Assembly (NCBI GenBank): GCA_027620815.1
Contig: JAQCDH010000006.1
Location: forward strand, 1 to 24,221
Length of the DNA stretch: 24,221 bases
Source of the DNA: Bacillota bacterium
Lineage (GTDB): Bacteria; Bacillota_I; Bacilli_A; Acholeplasmatales; Acholeplasmataceae
Direction: 5' to 3'
In this document: positions 1 to 8,625 of the stretch, piece after piece
Position numbering within the stretch: position 1 is the stretch's first letter
How the letters are laid out: every line of letters begins with the position of its first letter
Position numbers and translations under genes: made by a program
Notes under the pieces: model-generated
The model's input: the letters and a program-made list of their open reading frames with translations, nothing else
The model's database searches: none
Told to the model about the DNA's origin: nothing

Positions 1-258
1 ATCACTTCCCATTTGTAGGGATGCAAAAATTAAGACACCACCTAAAATGGCAGTGATGAGTACTTCGAGTAAATGAATGGTTCTAGAAACTTCATGTTTT
101 AGTGTCTTTAATAACGGAAACACTCTAAATAATGCAAAAATCACTAGAATGACACCAGTCATTAAATAAACAACATCTTGTGAAAATGCCATAAATAGAC
201 CAACACCGAGTAAAATACCCGCTAAAACAAACTTGATGATCCATATTCTATCTTTCAT
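1..258 (-). CDS. Partial small membrane protein of unknown family (cut by the left edge)
   Basis: The reading frame is open from the ATG at 258 down to base 1, giving 86 residues with no stop, so the C-terminus lies outside the window. The visible part starts MKDRIWIIKFVLAGILLG and has three hydrophobic segments, roughly residues 7-26, 29-46 and 62-82, separated by a basic stretch (KTLKHEVSR). It looks like an integral membrane protein with short loops. I do not recognise the family. The start overlaps the stop of the upstream lipid-kinase gene as ATGA, and a GGAGG-type ribosome site lies just before it inside that gene, so the two are probably translationally coupled and may share a role at the membrane. 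No function is assigned. Confidence 0.75.
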   Translation of the reverse strand, partial: MKDRIWIIKFVLAGILLGVGLFMAFSQDVVYLMTGVILVIFALFRVFPLLKTLKHEVSRTIHLLEVLITAILGGVLIFASLQMGSD

Positions 259-1169
259 TGTGATCCTCCTACTAGTAATTTTCTTTTTGCACGATGAGAC
301 ATAAATACAGGAAGTATTTTAGGTAAAACTTCAATTTCAATATCTCCATCACATACATGTTCGCCATCAGCATTCCATTTAACATCTTGAGGTGCAGTGA
401 TTTTAAAGTAAGGCTCTTTTAAAACAATATCACTACTTACTTTTCTACCGAACCTTATAAAAAAACTTAAAACACGAAGTTTGGATAAAAAGCCTTTGCT
501 CTCAAACAAATTAATTTCAAATAACCCATCATCTAATTTTGATTTTGTTTTAAATAGTAATGGAATTCCACCGACTCTATTTGCAGAAAGCCCAAGTAAG
601 AGTGTGACATTCTTTTGAAATGATTGTTTTTTTGTTTGAAATTCCATTTGAAAATTATATTCTGATGTTAACTCTTTAATACCTTCGATATAATAGGCAA
701 TTTGACCAAATTGATTCAGTGATTGTCTAGAAATATCATAACTAATTCTAGTAAACAACCCTGCCGCTGCAGTATACATGAAATAATGTTCATTCATTTG
801 ATAAGCATCAATATATGCAGGTTTTGAATGTGTATAAAGTTCTAACGTTTTTTTAATATTTCTAGGAATGCCTAAGATGTTACTCACATCATTTGCAGAT
901 CCGTAAGGTAATACGCCTAATATGGGTTTTTTATCAAGTTTTAATAAGCCGTTTAATACCATTGAAATGGTACCATCACCACCAGCAACCATCACACAAT
1001 CATACGTTTTTTTTGTTTGTAGTAAATATTTTTTAGCGTCATCTTGAGATACCGTCTCATGGATATCCAAAGGTATTTTTTTCTCTTTAAAAAATGATAT
1101 AATTTTAGGTAAATCTTTTTGAATTTTACCTTTTCCTGATTTCGGATTAAAAATAAGTAAGTATGTCAT
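255..1169 (-). CDS. Diacylglycerol/lipid kinase family protein (YegS/DgkB/BmrU type)
   Basis: This 304-residue protein matches the diacylglycerol-kinase catalytic family, soluble or membrane-peripheral enzymes that phosphorylate lipids such as diacylglycerol with ATP. Visible motifs are NPKSGKG near residue 8 (nucleotide-binding loop), GGDGT near 63, and PYGSANDVSNILGIP near 87, plus a C-terminal DGEHVCDGD segment typical of the family's second domain. I chose the ATG at 1169 because AGGAG lies 6 bases upstream; the longer frame to 1217 begins with GTG inside the pdh terminator hairpin. Length is normal for the family. It overlaps the downstream membrane-protein gene by ATGA. The lipid substrate cannot be read from sequence; phospholipid recycling is the likeliest role. 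Confidence 0.88.
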   Translation of the reverse strand: MTYLLIFNPKSGKGKIQKDLPKIISFFKEKKIPLDIHETVSQDDAKKYLLQTKKTYDCVMVAGGDGTISMVLNGLLKLDKKPILGVLPYGSANDVSNILGIPRNIKKTLELYTHSKPAYIDAYQMNEHYFMYTAAAGLFTRISYDISRQSLNQFGQIAYYIEGIKELTSEYNFQMEFQTKKQSFQKNVTLLLGLSANRVGGIPLLFKTKSKLDDGLFEINLFESKGFLSKLRVLSFFIRFGRKVSSDIVLKEPYFKITAPQDVKWNADGEHVCDGDIEIEVLPKILPVFMSHRAKRKLLVGGSQ

Positions 1170-1185
1170 GTGTTCTCCTGATGTT

Positions 1186-1194
1186 ATTTTAGCA
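1186..1194 (-). promoter_or_regulatory. Candidate extended -10 box for the lipid-kinase unit
   Basis: Read on the minus strand this is TGCTAAAAT, an extended -10 (TGn plus TAAAAT). It lies just downstream of the pdh operon terminator. The predicted start of transcription would leave only about 10 bases before the ATG at 1169, which is tight for the AGGAG site, so this is a weak call. Read-through from the pdh operon is the alternative. Confidence 0.3.
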
Positions 1195-1195
1195 T

Positions 1196-1222
1196 AAAAA
1201 AAGTGGTATTTCACCACTTTTT
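1196..1222 (-). terminator. Intrinsic terminator of the pdh operon
   Basis: AAAAAGTGGT (1198-1207) and ACCACTTTTT (1213-1222) form a 10-bp stem with a 5-base loop. On the minus strand it follows the pdhD stop at once and ends in a run of seven T (complement of 1196-1202). T runs on both sides could allow function in either direction, but only the minus-strand gene needs it. Confidence 0.85.
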
Positions 1223-1225
1223 CAA

Positions 1226-2596
1226 TTATATATGAATTGGTTTTCCATCGTAACCATGCGCTGCTTCTAATATAATTTCAGAAAGCGTTGGATGGGCATG
1301 GATGGTTTGGGCAATTTCTTCAGCGGTACCTTCAAGTTTCATGGTCACACCAATTTCACCTAGAAGTTCAGATGCATTATATGCAAGTAAATGGGCACCT
1401 AAGACTTCACCATACTTTTTATCAAAAATAATTTTAATAAATCCGTTTGGTTCATTTTCTCCTAAACTACGTCCATTTGCTGCAACAGGGAATGTCGAGA
1501 CTTTATAATCTTTCCCTTGCGCTTTTGCTTCTTTTTCAGTTAACCCAATCATCCCGATTTCTGGAGATCCATAAATGGCACTTGGGATTTGCGTATAATC
1601 CATTTTTGTTTGATGTCCGCAAATGTTTTCAACAGCAACAAGTCCTTCAGTCGATGCGACATGCGCGAGCATGTATTTTCCATTTAAATCTCCAATAGCA
1701 TACACGCCAGGCACTGAAGTTTCTAATTTTTCATTCGTGACAACTGAAGCACGGTCTAATTTAAGATTTAAAACTTCTAAACCTTCAGAATTTGGTTTCA
1801 TACCAATGGATAGTAAGACAACTGAAGCTTTAATCGTTGTTTCTTTACCGTCTTTTAAGTATGTCACACTGTCTTTACCGATGGTTTTCACTTCAGCAGA
1901 AGTCAGTATTTCAATCCCGTCTTTTGCTAAGATTGGCGTATATTTACTACGAATATCATCATCAACTGTTGGTAAAATACCATCTAGTTTTTCAATAATC
2001 GTCACTTTTTTAGACATTGATGAGAAAATCGTTGCGAATTCTACACCAATGACTCCACCACCAATAATGACTAGTTCTTCAGGAATCGATTCAGTATCTA
2101 ACATCTCTTTAGATGTTTTAACAAATCCAGATTGAAGTCCTTCTTTTAATCCTGGAATTGGAGGCGTTAATGGAGATGCACCTGTCGCTAAAATTAAATG
2201 TTTCGTTTCAAGTGTTTCGCCGTTCACTTCAACTTTATTTTTAGATAAAACTTTACCAACACCCATATAGACATCGACTTTGTTTTTCTTCAATAAACCT
2301 GATACACCACCAGTAAGCTGTTTGACAACCTTGTTTTTACGAGCGAGCATTTTTGACCAATCTAAAGATACTTTACCATCAATCACAACACCATAATCAA
2401 GTGCATATTGAACATATTTATAGACTTTTGCATTTTTAAGTAAGGTTTTTGTTGGAATACAACCCCAATTTAAACAAGCCCCACCAATTGACTCTTTTTC
2501 AATAATGGCTACTTTTTTGCCTAATTGTGCGCCTTTAATTGCAGCAACATAACCACCTGGTCCACTTCCTAATACAACGATATCGTATGATTTCAT
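1226..2596 (-). CDS. pdhD: Dihydrolipoyl dehydrogenase (E3 of pyruvate dehydrogenase)
   Basis: This is the cytoplasmic FAD/NAD flavoprotein that reoxidises the lipoyl arms of E2 and makes NADH. The 456 residues carry the FAD Rossmann motif GSGPGG at 10-15, the redox-active disulfide CLNWGC (Cys41, Cys46), the NAD-binding motif GGGVIGVEFA from about 179, AIGDLNG near 300 (second FAD contact), and the C-terminal HPTLSE with the His435/Glu440 active-site pair. There is no N-terminal lipoyl domain, unlike the E3 of some mycoplasmas. AAGGTG precedes the ATG. It is the last gene of the operon, 9 bases after pdhC, and is followed directly by a terminator. The context with E1 and E2 genes identifies it as the PDH partner. 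Confidence 0.97.
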   Translation of the reverse strand: MKSYDIVVLGSGPGGYVAAIKGAQLGKKVAIIEKESIGGACLNWGCIPTKTLLKNAKVYKYVQYALDYGVVIDGKVSLDWSKMLARKNKVVKQLTGGVSGLLKKNKVDVYMGVGKVLSKNKVEVNGETLETKHLILATGASPLTPPIPGLKEGLQSGFVKTSKEMLDTESIPEELVIIGGGVIGVEFATIFSSMSKKVTIIEKLDGILPTVDDDIRSKYTPILAKDGIEILTSAEVKTIGKDSVTYLKDGKETTIKASVVLLSIGMKPNSEGLEVLNLKLDRASVVTNEKLETSVPGVYAIGDLNGKYMLAHVASTEGLVAVENICGHQTKMDYTQIPSAIYGSPEIGMIGLTEKEAKAQGKDYKVSTFPVAANGRSLGENEPNGFIKIIFDKKYGEVLGAHLLAYNASELLGEIGVTMKLEGTAEEIAQTIHAHPTLSEIILEAAHGYDGKPIHI

Positions 2597-2605
2597 GATA
2601 TCACC

Positions 2606-3898
2606 TTAATCAATGAGTAAAAGACTTGGATTCTCAAGGAGTTGTTTCACTAGGTTTAAGAAACGTCCTGCGTCTGCACCATCAATAATTCTATGGTCAA
2701 CAGCAAGTGATAAAGGCATCACATATCCAGGAACGACTTGATCGCCACGAACAACTGGTTTTCTTGAAATATTACCGACTCCTAAAATGGCAACTTCAGG
2801 GTGATTAATAATTGGCGTTCCAAATGGTACACCAATGGATCCAAAGTTTGTAATTGAGAAAGTTGCATCTTTTAAATCTGCAAGTTGAACTTTACGATCT
2901 CTTGTTAAATCAGCAAGTCTTCTTGTTTCTCTAGCAAGACCAACAATAGATAGATGATCCGCATCTTTAATCACTGGAACGATTAAACCATCTGGAGTGT
3001 CAACAGCCATTCCTAAGTTATAAAATTTCTTTAATACCACTTGATCATTTTCTTGATCAAATGAACTATTGAAAATTGGGAATGCTTGAAGTGCTTTAAC
3101 AACAGCTTTCATAATGAAAGGCATGTATGTAATTTTCACATCAGCATACAATTCTTGATTTTTAACGGATTGACGTAGTTCAACAAGTTGATCGACTTCT
3201 AATTCTTGAATTAAGACAGTATGTGGAATGATTTGTTTTGAACGCGTCATCGCTGAAACAATGGCTTTTCTTAACTTCGTAATTGGAACGACTTCAACAT
3301 TACCTTGAGTAGAAATGGTCACTTTTGGAGCAGCAACTGTTTGTGTCGTTGTTTTAGGACTAGAAGAAGCTAAAATATCTTCTTTCATGACACGGCCATG
3401 TGCGCCTGTACCTTTGACTTGATTAATATCCACACCTAAATCACGTGCTAATTTTCTAGCAGCAGGGGTTGCAAGTGCTCTTTGTGCAGCTTCAGCTTTC
3501 GCTGGCGTTGCAGTCACACCTTCATTTGAAGATGCCATGACAGCAGATGAAACTTCAATTTCTCCGATGACACCTTGTTCATTTTCTTCGCCTTCTCCAG
3601 CAGCTTCTTTTTTAACTTCTTCAGTTGCTTTTGGTTGTTCAGCTTGTGGCGCTTCTCCGCCTGTACCATCATCAATGACAACTAATGTTTCACCAACGTG
3701 AATGAGTTGTCCAACTTGGGCACCTAATTTTTTAATGACACCAGACACTGGTGCTGTAAGTTCAGCATTGACTTTGTCTGTTTCAATCACAACTAAAAGT
3801 TGTCCTTCTTTAACAGCGTCGCCTTCTTTAAAATGCCATTCTAAAATGACACCTTCGTGTAAGCCTTCACCAACATCTGAAAATTTAAAATCAAACAT
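2606..3898 (-). CDS. pdhC: Dihydrolipoamide acetyltransferase (E2 of pyruvate dehydrogenase)
   Basis: This is the core subunit that transfers acetyl groups to CoA. Domains in order: one lipoyl domain (about 1-77) with the lipoylation site ETDKVNAE (Lys42), then an acidic and alanine-rich linker (about 78-138). Next is a peripheral-subunit-binding domain (about 140-178, LATPAARKLARDLGV with GTGAHGRV), a short linker, and the catalytic domain from about 200 to 430. The active-site motif HRIIDGADAGR has His402 and Asp406. The 430-residue length fits a Gram-positive E2 with a single lipoyl domain. AAGGAGG lies 7 bases before the ATG. It lies between pdhB and pdhD with 9-11 base gaps. Confidence 0.97.
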   Translation of the reverse strand: MFDFKFSDVGEGLHEGVILEWHFKEGDAVKEGQLLVVIETDKVNAELTAPVSGVIKKLGAQVGQLIHVGETLVVIDDGTGGEAPQAEQPKATEEVKKEAAGEGEENEQGVIGEIEVSSAVMASSNEGVTATPAKAEAAQRALATPAARKLARDLGVDINQVKGTGAHGRVMKEDILASSSPKTTTQTVAAPKVTISTQGNVEVVPITKLRKAIVSAMTRSKQIIPHTVLIQELEVDQLVELRQSVKNQELYADVKITYMPFIMKAVVKALQAFPIFNSSFDQENDQVVLKKFYNLGMAVDTPDGLIVPVIKDADHLSIVGLARETRRLADLTRDRKVQLADLKDATFSITNFGSIGVPFGTPIINHPEVAILGVGNISRKPVVRGDQVVPGYVMPLSLAVDHRIIDGADAGRFLNLVKQLLENPSLLLID

Positions 3899-3909
3899 GT
3901 AAGGCCTCC

Positions 3910-4893
3910 TTAAAATTTCGCAACTTTTTTAATTTCAGCTGCAATTCTTTCTGGTTGAATAAAAAAGAAATGTTCTCCACGTGGAAGTGGTACAGTAACG
4001 TCAAACCCTGTCACACGTGTAGGTTGTGCTTCTAAATGTAAGAATGCTTTTTCATTAACGAGTGCAATGAGTTCTGCACCTGGTCCATATGATTTAACAG
4101 CTTCTTGAACAACGACAAAGCGTCCAGTTTTTTTAACTGAGTTAATAATGGTTTCTTCATCAATTGGACTAATGGTTCTTAAGTCAATAAGTTCGATATC
4201 GATATTTTCGCCTTGAGCTTTAAGTAGTTCCATTGCTTTTTCTACTTCACGAACAAATGGTCCCCATGCAACAACGGTGACATCGCTACCTTCTTTAATG
4301 ACTTTTGCTTTACCAATTGGTATACGATACATTTCTTCAGGCACTTCTTGTTTACCAGAACGGTAAATACGTTTTGGTTCCATGAAAATGACTGGATCTT
4401 GATCTTCAATCGCAGAAATTAAAAGTCCTTTTGCATCATAAGGTGTAGATGGCATGACAACTTTTAATCCTGGAATTTGTCCAAATAATGCTTCTAATGA
4501 TTCACTGTGGTGTTCAAGGGCACGAATCCCACCACCAACAGGGAAACGAACAACAATTGGTAATCCGTAACGTCCACGTGAACGGTTACGGTATCTTGCC
4601 ATGTGTGTAATGATTTCAGTAATTCCTGGGAAAACGAATCCATCAAATTGAATTTCTGCAACTGGAACGAGTCCATTGATAGCCATACCTATTGCTGAAC
4701 CAGTAATTGCAGCTTCTGCAATCGGTGTATCAAAAACACGGTCTTCACCATATTTCTTTTGAAGTCCAGCAGTGACACGGAAAACCCCACCTTCAAATCC
4801 TGAGTCTTCACCGAAGACAACAACACGGCTATCGTCTTCCATTTTTTGATCGAGTGCTTGATTAATTGCTTGAACTAAGTTTAAAACAGCCAT
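3910..4893 (-). CDS. pdhB: Pyruvate dehydrogenase E1 component, beta subunit
   Basis: This 327-residue protein is the beta half of the thiamine-diphosphate-dependent E1 that decarboxylates pyruvate. It shows the transketolase pyrimidine-binding domain at the N-terminus (VFGEDSGFEGGVFRVTAGL near 27, DTPIAEAAITGSAIGMA near 55) and the transketolase C-terminal domain (IDLRTISPIDEETI near 237). Length is as expected for E1 beta. It starts 2 bases after the pdhA stop, with GAGGG about 9 bases before the ATG inside pdhA, so translation is likely coupled to give a 1:1 ratio with the alpha subunit. Confidence 0.97.
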   Translation of the reverse strand: MAVLNLVQAINQALDQKMEDDSRVVVFGEDSGFEGGVFRVTAGLQKKYGEDRVFDTPIAEAAITGSAIGMAINGLVPVAEIQFDGFVFPGITEIITHMARYRNRSRGRYGLPIVVRFPVGGGIRALEHHSESLEALFGQIPGLKVVMPSTPYDAKGLLISAIEDQDPVIFMEPKRIYRSGKQEVPEEMYRIPIGKAKVIKEGSDVTVVAWGPFVREVEKAMELLKAQGENIDIELIDLRTISPIDEETIINSVKKTGRFVVVQEAVKSYGPGAELIALVNEKAFLHLEAQPTRVTGFDVTVPLPRGEHFFFIQPERIAAEIKKVAKF

Positions 4894-4895
4894 GA

Positions 4896-5984
4896 TTATT
4901 TACCCTCGCTTTCTTCAAGGAATTTTTTGTGAGTTTCATATTGTTCAGTAAGTTGTGGTGTCATTTCAGCATATGTATATTTAAAGATATCTTCAAGTGT
5001 TGCCGCACCATTTGCTTCAACCCATTCAAATGTTTCTTTAACGAAATTGTTATTTTCTTCGTCAAGTTTTAATTCTTCTTCTTCAGACCAGTAACTTTTG
5101 TCCATTAAATATTTCTTGAAACGTGCGATCGGATCTTTTTTCGCCCATTCTTGTTCTTCTTCTTTTGTACGGTAAATGGATGGGTCATCAGATGTTGTGT
5201 GTGGTCCCATACGGTATGTAACAGCTTCAATTAAAACCACACCTTTACCAGAACGTGCATGTTCAGCAGCTGTTTGCATTGCAACATACATCGCAAGGAC
5301 ATCGTTTCCATCAACTTGAATGCCTTCTGCTCCAAACGCAACTGCTTTTTGAGCAAGTGTTTCTGCTTTTGTCGCTTTACGACGTGGTGTCGAAATCGCG
5401 TATTGGTTGTTTTGAATTAACACTACAAGTGGTGCATCATAGCTTGCAGCAAAATTTAAACCTTCATAAAATTCACCGTGTGAGGTACCACCATCACCGA
5501 TGACTGCAAGTGCAACTTCACCTTTATTTAAGATTTTAGATGCATAAGCAAGACCTGCAGCGTGTGCAACTTGAGAACCAATAATAATGTTAATTGGTAA
5601 AATTCTCATGTCTTCTTCGAAATGGTTACCCCACTCGTTACCATACCAGTATAAATAGATTTGTTTTAATGGTACACCACGGTATAACATTAAGTTTAAA
5701 TCACGGAATCCTGGTGATAACCAGTCTTTTTTATCAAGTGCAGCCATAGAACCAACTTGAGCAGCTTCCTGTCCCATGTTTGGTGCATACGTAAGCATAC
5801 GCCCTTGACGTTGATATTGTAATGCTTTGATATCTGCAACACGACCTAATGTCATGGTTTTATACATTTTTAAAAGCGTCTCTTTATCAATTTTAGGTTC
5901 AAGTTTCGCATTAACTACGTTTCCTTGGGCATCTAAAATTTCAAGGCGCTTTCCTTTTTGTGGATCGAAATCTTTGAATTGCAT
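4896..5984 (-). CDS. pdhA: Pyruvate dehydrogenase E1 component, alpha subunit
   Basis: This 362-residue E1 alpha subunit carries the thiamine-diphosphate/Mg binding motif GDGGTSHGEF (163-172) ending in NN at 192-193. It also has the conserved loop RMGPHTTSDDPSIYR near 259 that corresponds to the phosphorylation loop of eukaryotic E1 alpha. It forms a heterotetramer with PdhB and feeds acetyl-CoA production. The ATG at 5984 has a strong AGGAGG site. It is the first gene of the operon, with a clear promoter upstream. Branched-chain 2-oxoacid dehydrogenase E1 is similar in sequence, but the operon layout favours pyruvate. Confidence 0.96.
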   Translation of the reverse strand: MQFKDFDPQKGKRLEILDAQGNVVNAKLEPKIDKETLLKMYKTMTLGRVADIKALQYQRQGRMLTYAPNMGQEAAQVGSMAALDKKDWLSPGFRDLNLMLYRGVPLKQIYLYWYGNEWGNHFEEDMRILPINIIIGSQVAHAAGLAYASKILNKGEVALAVIGDGGTSHGEFYEGLNFAASYDAPLVVLIQNNQYAISTPRRKATKAETLAQKAVAFGAEGIQVDGNDVLAMYVAMQTAAEHARSGKGVVLIEAVTYRMGPHTTSDDPSIYRTKEEEQEWAKKDPIARFKKYLMDKSYWSEEEELKLDEENNNFVKETFEWVEANGAATLEDIFKYTYAEMTPQLTEQYETHKKFLEESEGK

Positions 5985-6013
5985 ATAAGCCTCCTATCGA
6001 ATTTACATTACTT

Positions 6014-6042
6014 ATTATAGTGTTTTTAGCGTTTTTTTACAA
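6014..6042 (-). promoter_or_regulatory. pdhABCD promoter (-35 and -10)
   Basis: On the minus strand TTGTAA (6037-6042) and a perfect TATAAT (6014-6019) are separated by 17 bases. This is the only promoter in the window with a recognisable -35 box; the leader to the pdhA ATG would be about 23 bases. Confidence 0.75.
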
Positions 6043-6076
6043 CACATTCGGTTATTTTTGTTTGTTGATAACGTTT

Positions 6077-6958
6077 TTATATTGATTTATTTTTTGAAAT
6101 GTTTTTTTGTAAAATTAAAGTCAGTTCTCGAATTGTTTTCACAGCAACTGCAGTGGATGCTCCTGATGGGTCTAAATACGGGTTAAGTTCTACTAAATCA
6201 CATCCAACGATGTGACCTAATTTCTCAAATTGTTCAAACGCCCATAATACATCTTTATATTGCATGCCACCTGGTTCAGGTGTCCCAGTTCCTGAGACGA
6301 CTGATGGATCTAAGACATCGATATCAATGGTGATATAAACAGGAACATTCTTTAGTTTTTCGACGGCTTTATCTAATCCTTCAAAATCAAATAGTCGTTG
6401 ATAAATATGTTTTTTTGCCCAATCAAATTCATGTTGATCACCACTTCTAATCCCAAATTGATAAATGGTGTGATCTCCTAAAAACTTGTGTGCATGATAC
6501 ATAAAGGTTGCATGAGAGAGTTCTCTACCAAAAAACGATTCACGTAAATCTGTATGTGCATCCAAATGAATGACGTGTAAATTGTCATATTTTTCTTTTG
6601 CAGCTTGTAGTACTGGTAAGGTTACAAGGTGTTCTCCACCAATCATGACTGGAAATTTGTCATCTTCATAAATCTTTTTAGATGTTTCATACACAACTTT
6701 TAAGCTGTTTTCAACATCACCAATTGGCAACTCTAAATCTCCAATATCAGAGGTTTTATAATCTCTTAAATTAGCTTCACGGTATGGGGAATACCACTCA
6801 ATTCCAAAGGAATCAACTCGTACTTGATTTCCAGCAAATCTTGTTCCTGGTCTAAAACTTGTGGTCCAGTCCATTGGAACACTGAATATCACGACATCAC
6901 TATCTTCATATTCACTTTTACAACTTTGAAAACTTAAATCGACTTTCTTAAAGCTCAT
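6077..6958 (-). CDS. speB: Agmatinase (ureohydrolase family)
   Basis: This enzyme hydrolyses agmatine to putrescine and urea in the cytoplasm using a dinuclear manganese site. The 293 residues show all metal ligands of the family: GGEH (His110), HLDAHTD (Asp133, His135, Asp137) and TIDIDVLDP (Asp212, Asp214), followed by GTGTPEPGG. Length is normal. The ATG lies 11 bases inside the upstream decarboxylase gene with GGGAGGGG before it, so the two are an operon. The neighbour favours agmatinase over arginase or formiminoglutamase. No clear terminator follows, so some transcripts could run on into the pdh operon. Confidence 0.92.
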   Translation of the reverse strand: MSFKKVDLSFQSCKSEYEDSDVVIFSVPMDWTTSFRPGTRFAGNQVRVDSFGIEWYSPYREANLRDYKTSDIGDLELPIGDVENSLKVVYETSKKIYEDDKFPVMIGGEHLVTLPVLQAAKEKYDNLHVIHLDAHTDLRESFFGRELSHATFMYHAHKFLGDHTIYQFGIRSGDQHEFDWAKKHIYQRLFDFEGLDKAVEKLKNVPVYITIDIDVLDPSVVSGTGTPEPGGMQYKDVLWAFEQFEKLGHIVGCDLVELNPYLDPSGASTAVAVKTIRELTLILQKNISKNKSI

Positions 6959-8432
6959 CGTCTATCCCCTCCCATTTAGGCCATGTTAATTTATCTACAA
7001 CTTTAAAATATCCATCTTCTGATTCACTTAATATAGTTGAACCTTGAGATATGTAAAACACAAGTTCATCAACAAGTGCTTGATCAATGATTTCACCTGG
7101 AATTAATATTGGAATACCAGGAGGATAAATCATCACGGATTCAGCAGCAATTTCTCCAATCGCTTCTTCGTATTTTACATTTCTAGTTGGTGCATGATGC
7201 GCACTTCTAGGTCTGACGTAAGCTTCAGGAAAACTCCCTTTAGGTTTAAATGTTTCAACTTTTAAATCTTGATGACCATAGGTATTTGATACATCCACCA
7301 GTGCATCATACAATCTATCTAAATGTGATTGAGTTGTTCCAACAGATAACACGCACAAAACGAGTTTAGTTTCTGCAAGTTCAACTTGTATATCATATTT
7401 TTCAGATAAAAGATGATACATATCAAACCCGGTAAGTCCTAAACCTGTGACTTTGATAATCAGTTTGGTTTCATCAAAATGCGTTGCACCTTGCTTTAAG
7501 AAATCTTCTTTTGTCGATGCGCTTAAACCTTTAAGCATATTGATTTTTGTAACTACTTCTCTTACGTTAGGAATTAAGTTTTCAATTTTATCTTTTGCAT
7601 GAAAATACATGGCTTTTCTAGCAACATCAAGGCTTGCGAGTAATAATGCTGATGGTGATGTGGATTGAACCATATGAATGGTTGCGACTAATCTTGTGTA
7701 ATCAAAACGTAAGCCTTGTGCTAAAATCGCTGAACTTTGTGTGAGAGACCCACTTGTTTTATGAATGGATGTTGCTGATAAATCAGCACCAGCTTGCATG
7801 GCAGTCATTGGAAGTTCATCACTAAAGACCATGTGAGAACCGTGTGCTTCATCAGCGAGAACAAGCATGTTGTGTTGGTGGACAATATCAACGATCTCTT
7901 TGATGTTACTTGCAACTCCGAAGTACGTTGGGTTAATGACGAGGACTGCTTTCGCATCAGGATGATTTGCTATTTGTATTTTTAAAGCTTCTAGTGGCAT
8001 ATGATTCGCAATTCCTAAATCTTCATCAATCACAGATTCCACAAAAATAGGCTTTGCACCACTCATAATAAGTGCTGAAATAATGGATTTATGAACGTTA
8101 CGAGGCATAATGATTTTTTCTTTTGCTTTTGCTGTTGACATAATCAACGCTAAAATTCCTAAGGTTGTTCCACCGGTTAGAAAAAATGCGTGTTCCGCTT
8201 TAAAAGCATCAGCAAATAAAGCTTGTGATTCTTTAATGACACCTTTAGGAACATTTAAATTATCTAATCCATCTGGTGCATTGACATCAAATCTAAAGAC
8301 CTCTTTACCTAAGATTTTTGTCATATCATTTTCAAAAAAACCCATTTTATGACCGGGTACATCAAAAGGGACTCTATCTTTTTTTGTATATTCAACGAGT
8401 TTAGTAAAATATGGGGTTAATTGATGATTCAT
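6948..8432 (-). CDS. speA: Arginine decarboxylase, PLP-dependent (Orn/Lys/Arg decarboxylase, SpeA-like)
   Basis: This 494-residue enzyme belongs to the fold-type I (aspartate aminotransferase-like) Orn/Lys/Arg decarboxylases of the short Bacillus SpeA type. Motifs are PGHKMG near 26, PRNVHKSI near 110, INPTYFGVA near 166, the cofactor-ring aspartate in ADEAHG (Asp194), and the PLP lysine in SIHKTSG (Lys225). The C-terminal domain has VMIYPPGIPILIPGE. I chose the ATG at 8432 because AGGAGG precedes it; the longer frame from 8450 lacks a ribosome site. Substrate choice between lysine, ornithine and arginine is not fixed by sequence, but the overlapping agmatinase gene points strongly to arginine and putrescine synthesis. 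Confidence 0.9.
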   Translation of the reverse strand: MNHQLTPYFTKLVEYTKKDRVPFDVPGHKMGFFENDMTKILGKEVFRFDVNAPDGLDNLNVPKGVIKESQALFADAFKAEHAFFLTGGTTLGILALIMSTAKAKEKIIMPRNVHKSIISALIMSGAKPIFVESVIDEDLGIANHMPLEALKIQIANHPDAKAVLVINPTYFGVASNIKEIVDIVHQHNMLVLADEAHGSHMVFSDELPMTAMQAGADLSATSIHKTSGSLTQSSAILAQGLRFDYTRLVATIHMVQSTSPSALLLASLDVARKAMYFHAKDKIENLIPNVREVVTKINMLKGLSASTKEDFLKQGATHFDETKLIIKVTGLGLTGFDMYHLLSEKYDIQVELAETKLVLCVLSVGTTQSHLDRLYDALVDVSNTYGHQDLKVETFKPKGSFPEAYVRPRSAHHAPTRNVKYEEAIGEIAAESVMIYPPGIPILIPGEIIDQALVDELVFYISQGSTILSESEDGYFKVVDKLTWPKWEGIDDEL

Positions 8433-8454
8433 AAGGCCTCCTATGTGCACTCAT

Positions 8455-8463
8455 ATTGTATCA
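8455..8463 (-). promoter_or_regulatory. Extended -10 promoter of speA-speB
   Basis: The minus strand reads TGATACAAT, an extended -10 box, with no good -35. The predicted leader to the speA ATG is about 16 bases and includes AGGAGG. Confidence 0.5.
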
Positions 8464-8502
8464 TGAAGTTATCTTGAACGCACGTTTTATCAATATAATG
8501 TA

Positions 8503-8511
8503 TGGTATAAT
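8503..8511 (+). promoter_or_regulatory. Extended -10 promoter of the DUF2177-DUF1295 unit
   Basis: TGGTATAAT is a consensus extended -10 box; no convincing -35 lies 16-18 bases upstream. Transcription would begin near 8518, leaving a leader of about 108 bases, much longer than the 10-35 bases seen for most other units here. Confidence 0.5.
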
Positions 8512-8625
8512 TTAACTATCATTTGATCAGATTCATTTTTTTAAATCTTCGGATGACAATCTTTCGTTTAAATCACATAAAAAAGACAAAATTCATCAAA
8601 CTATAAAATATCAAGAGGAAAAATC

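Noticed and set aside
1170..1217. GTG-started longer N-terminus for the lipid kinase
   Set aside because: It would begin in the pdh terminator hairpin and lacks a ribosome site.
1623..2135. 170-codon plus-strand open frame
   Set aside because: It lies fully antisense to pdhD, has no ribosome site or recognisable domain, and pdhD is certain.
6043..6076. GTTAT/ATAAC inverted repeat after agmatinase as a terminator
   Set aside because: The stem is only 5 bp, the loop is long and no T run follows.
8553..8606. 17-codon open frame in the DUF2177 leader, a possible leader peptide
   Set aside because: There is no usable ribosome site and no attenuator hairpin after it.
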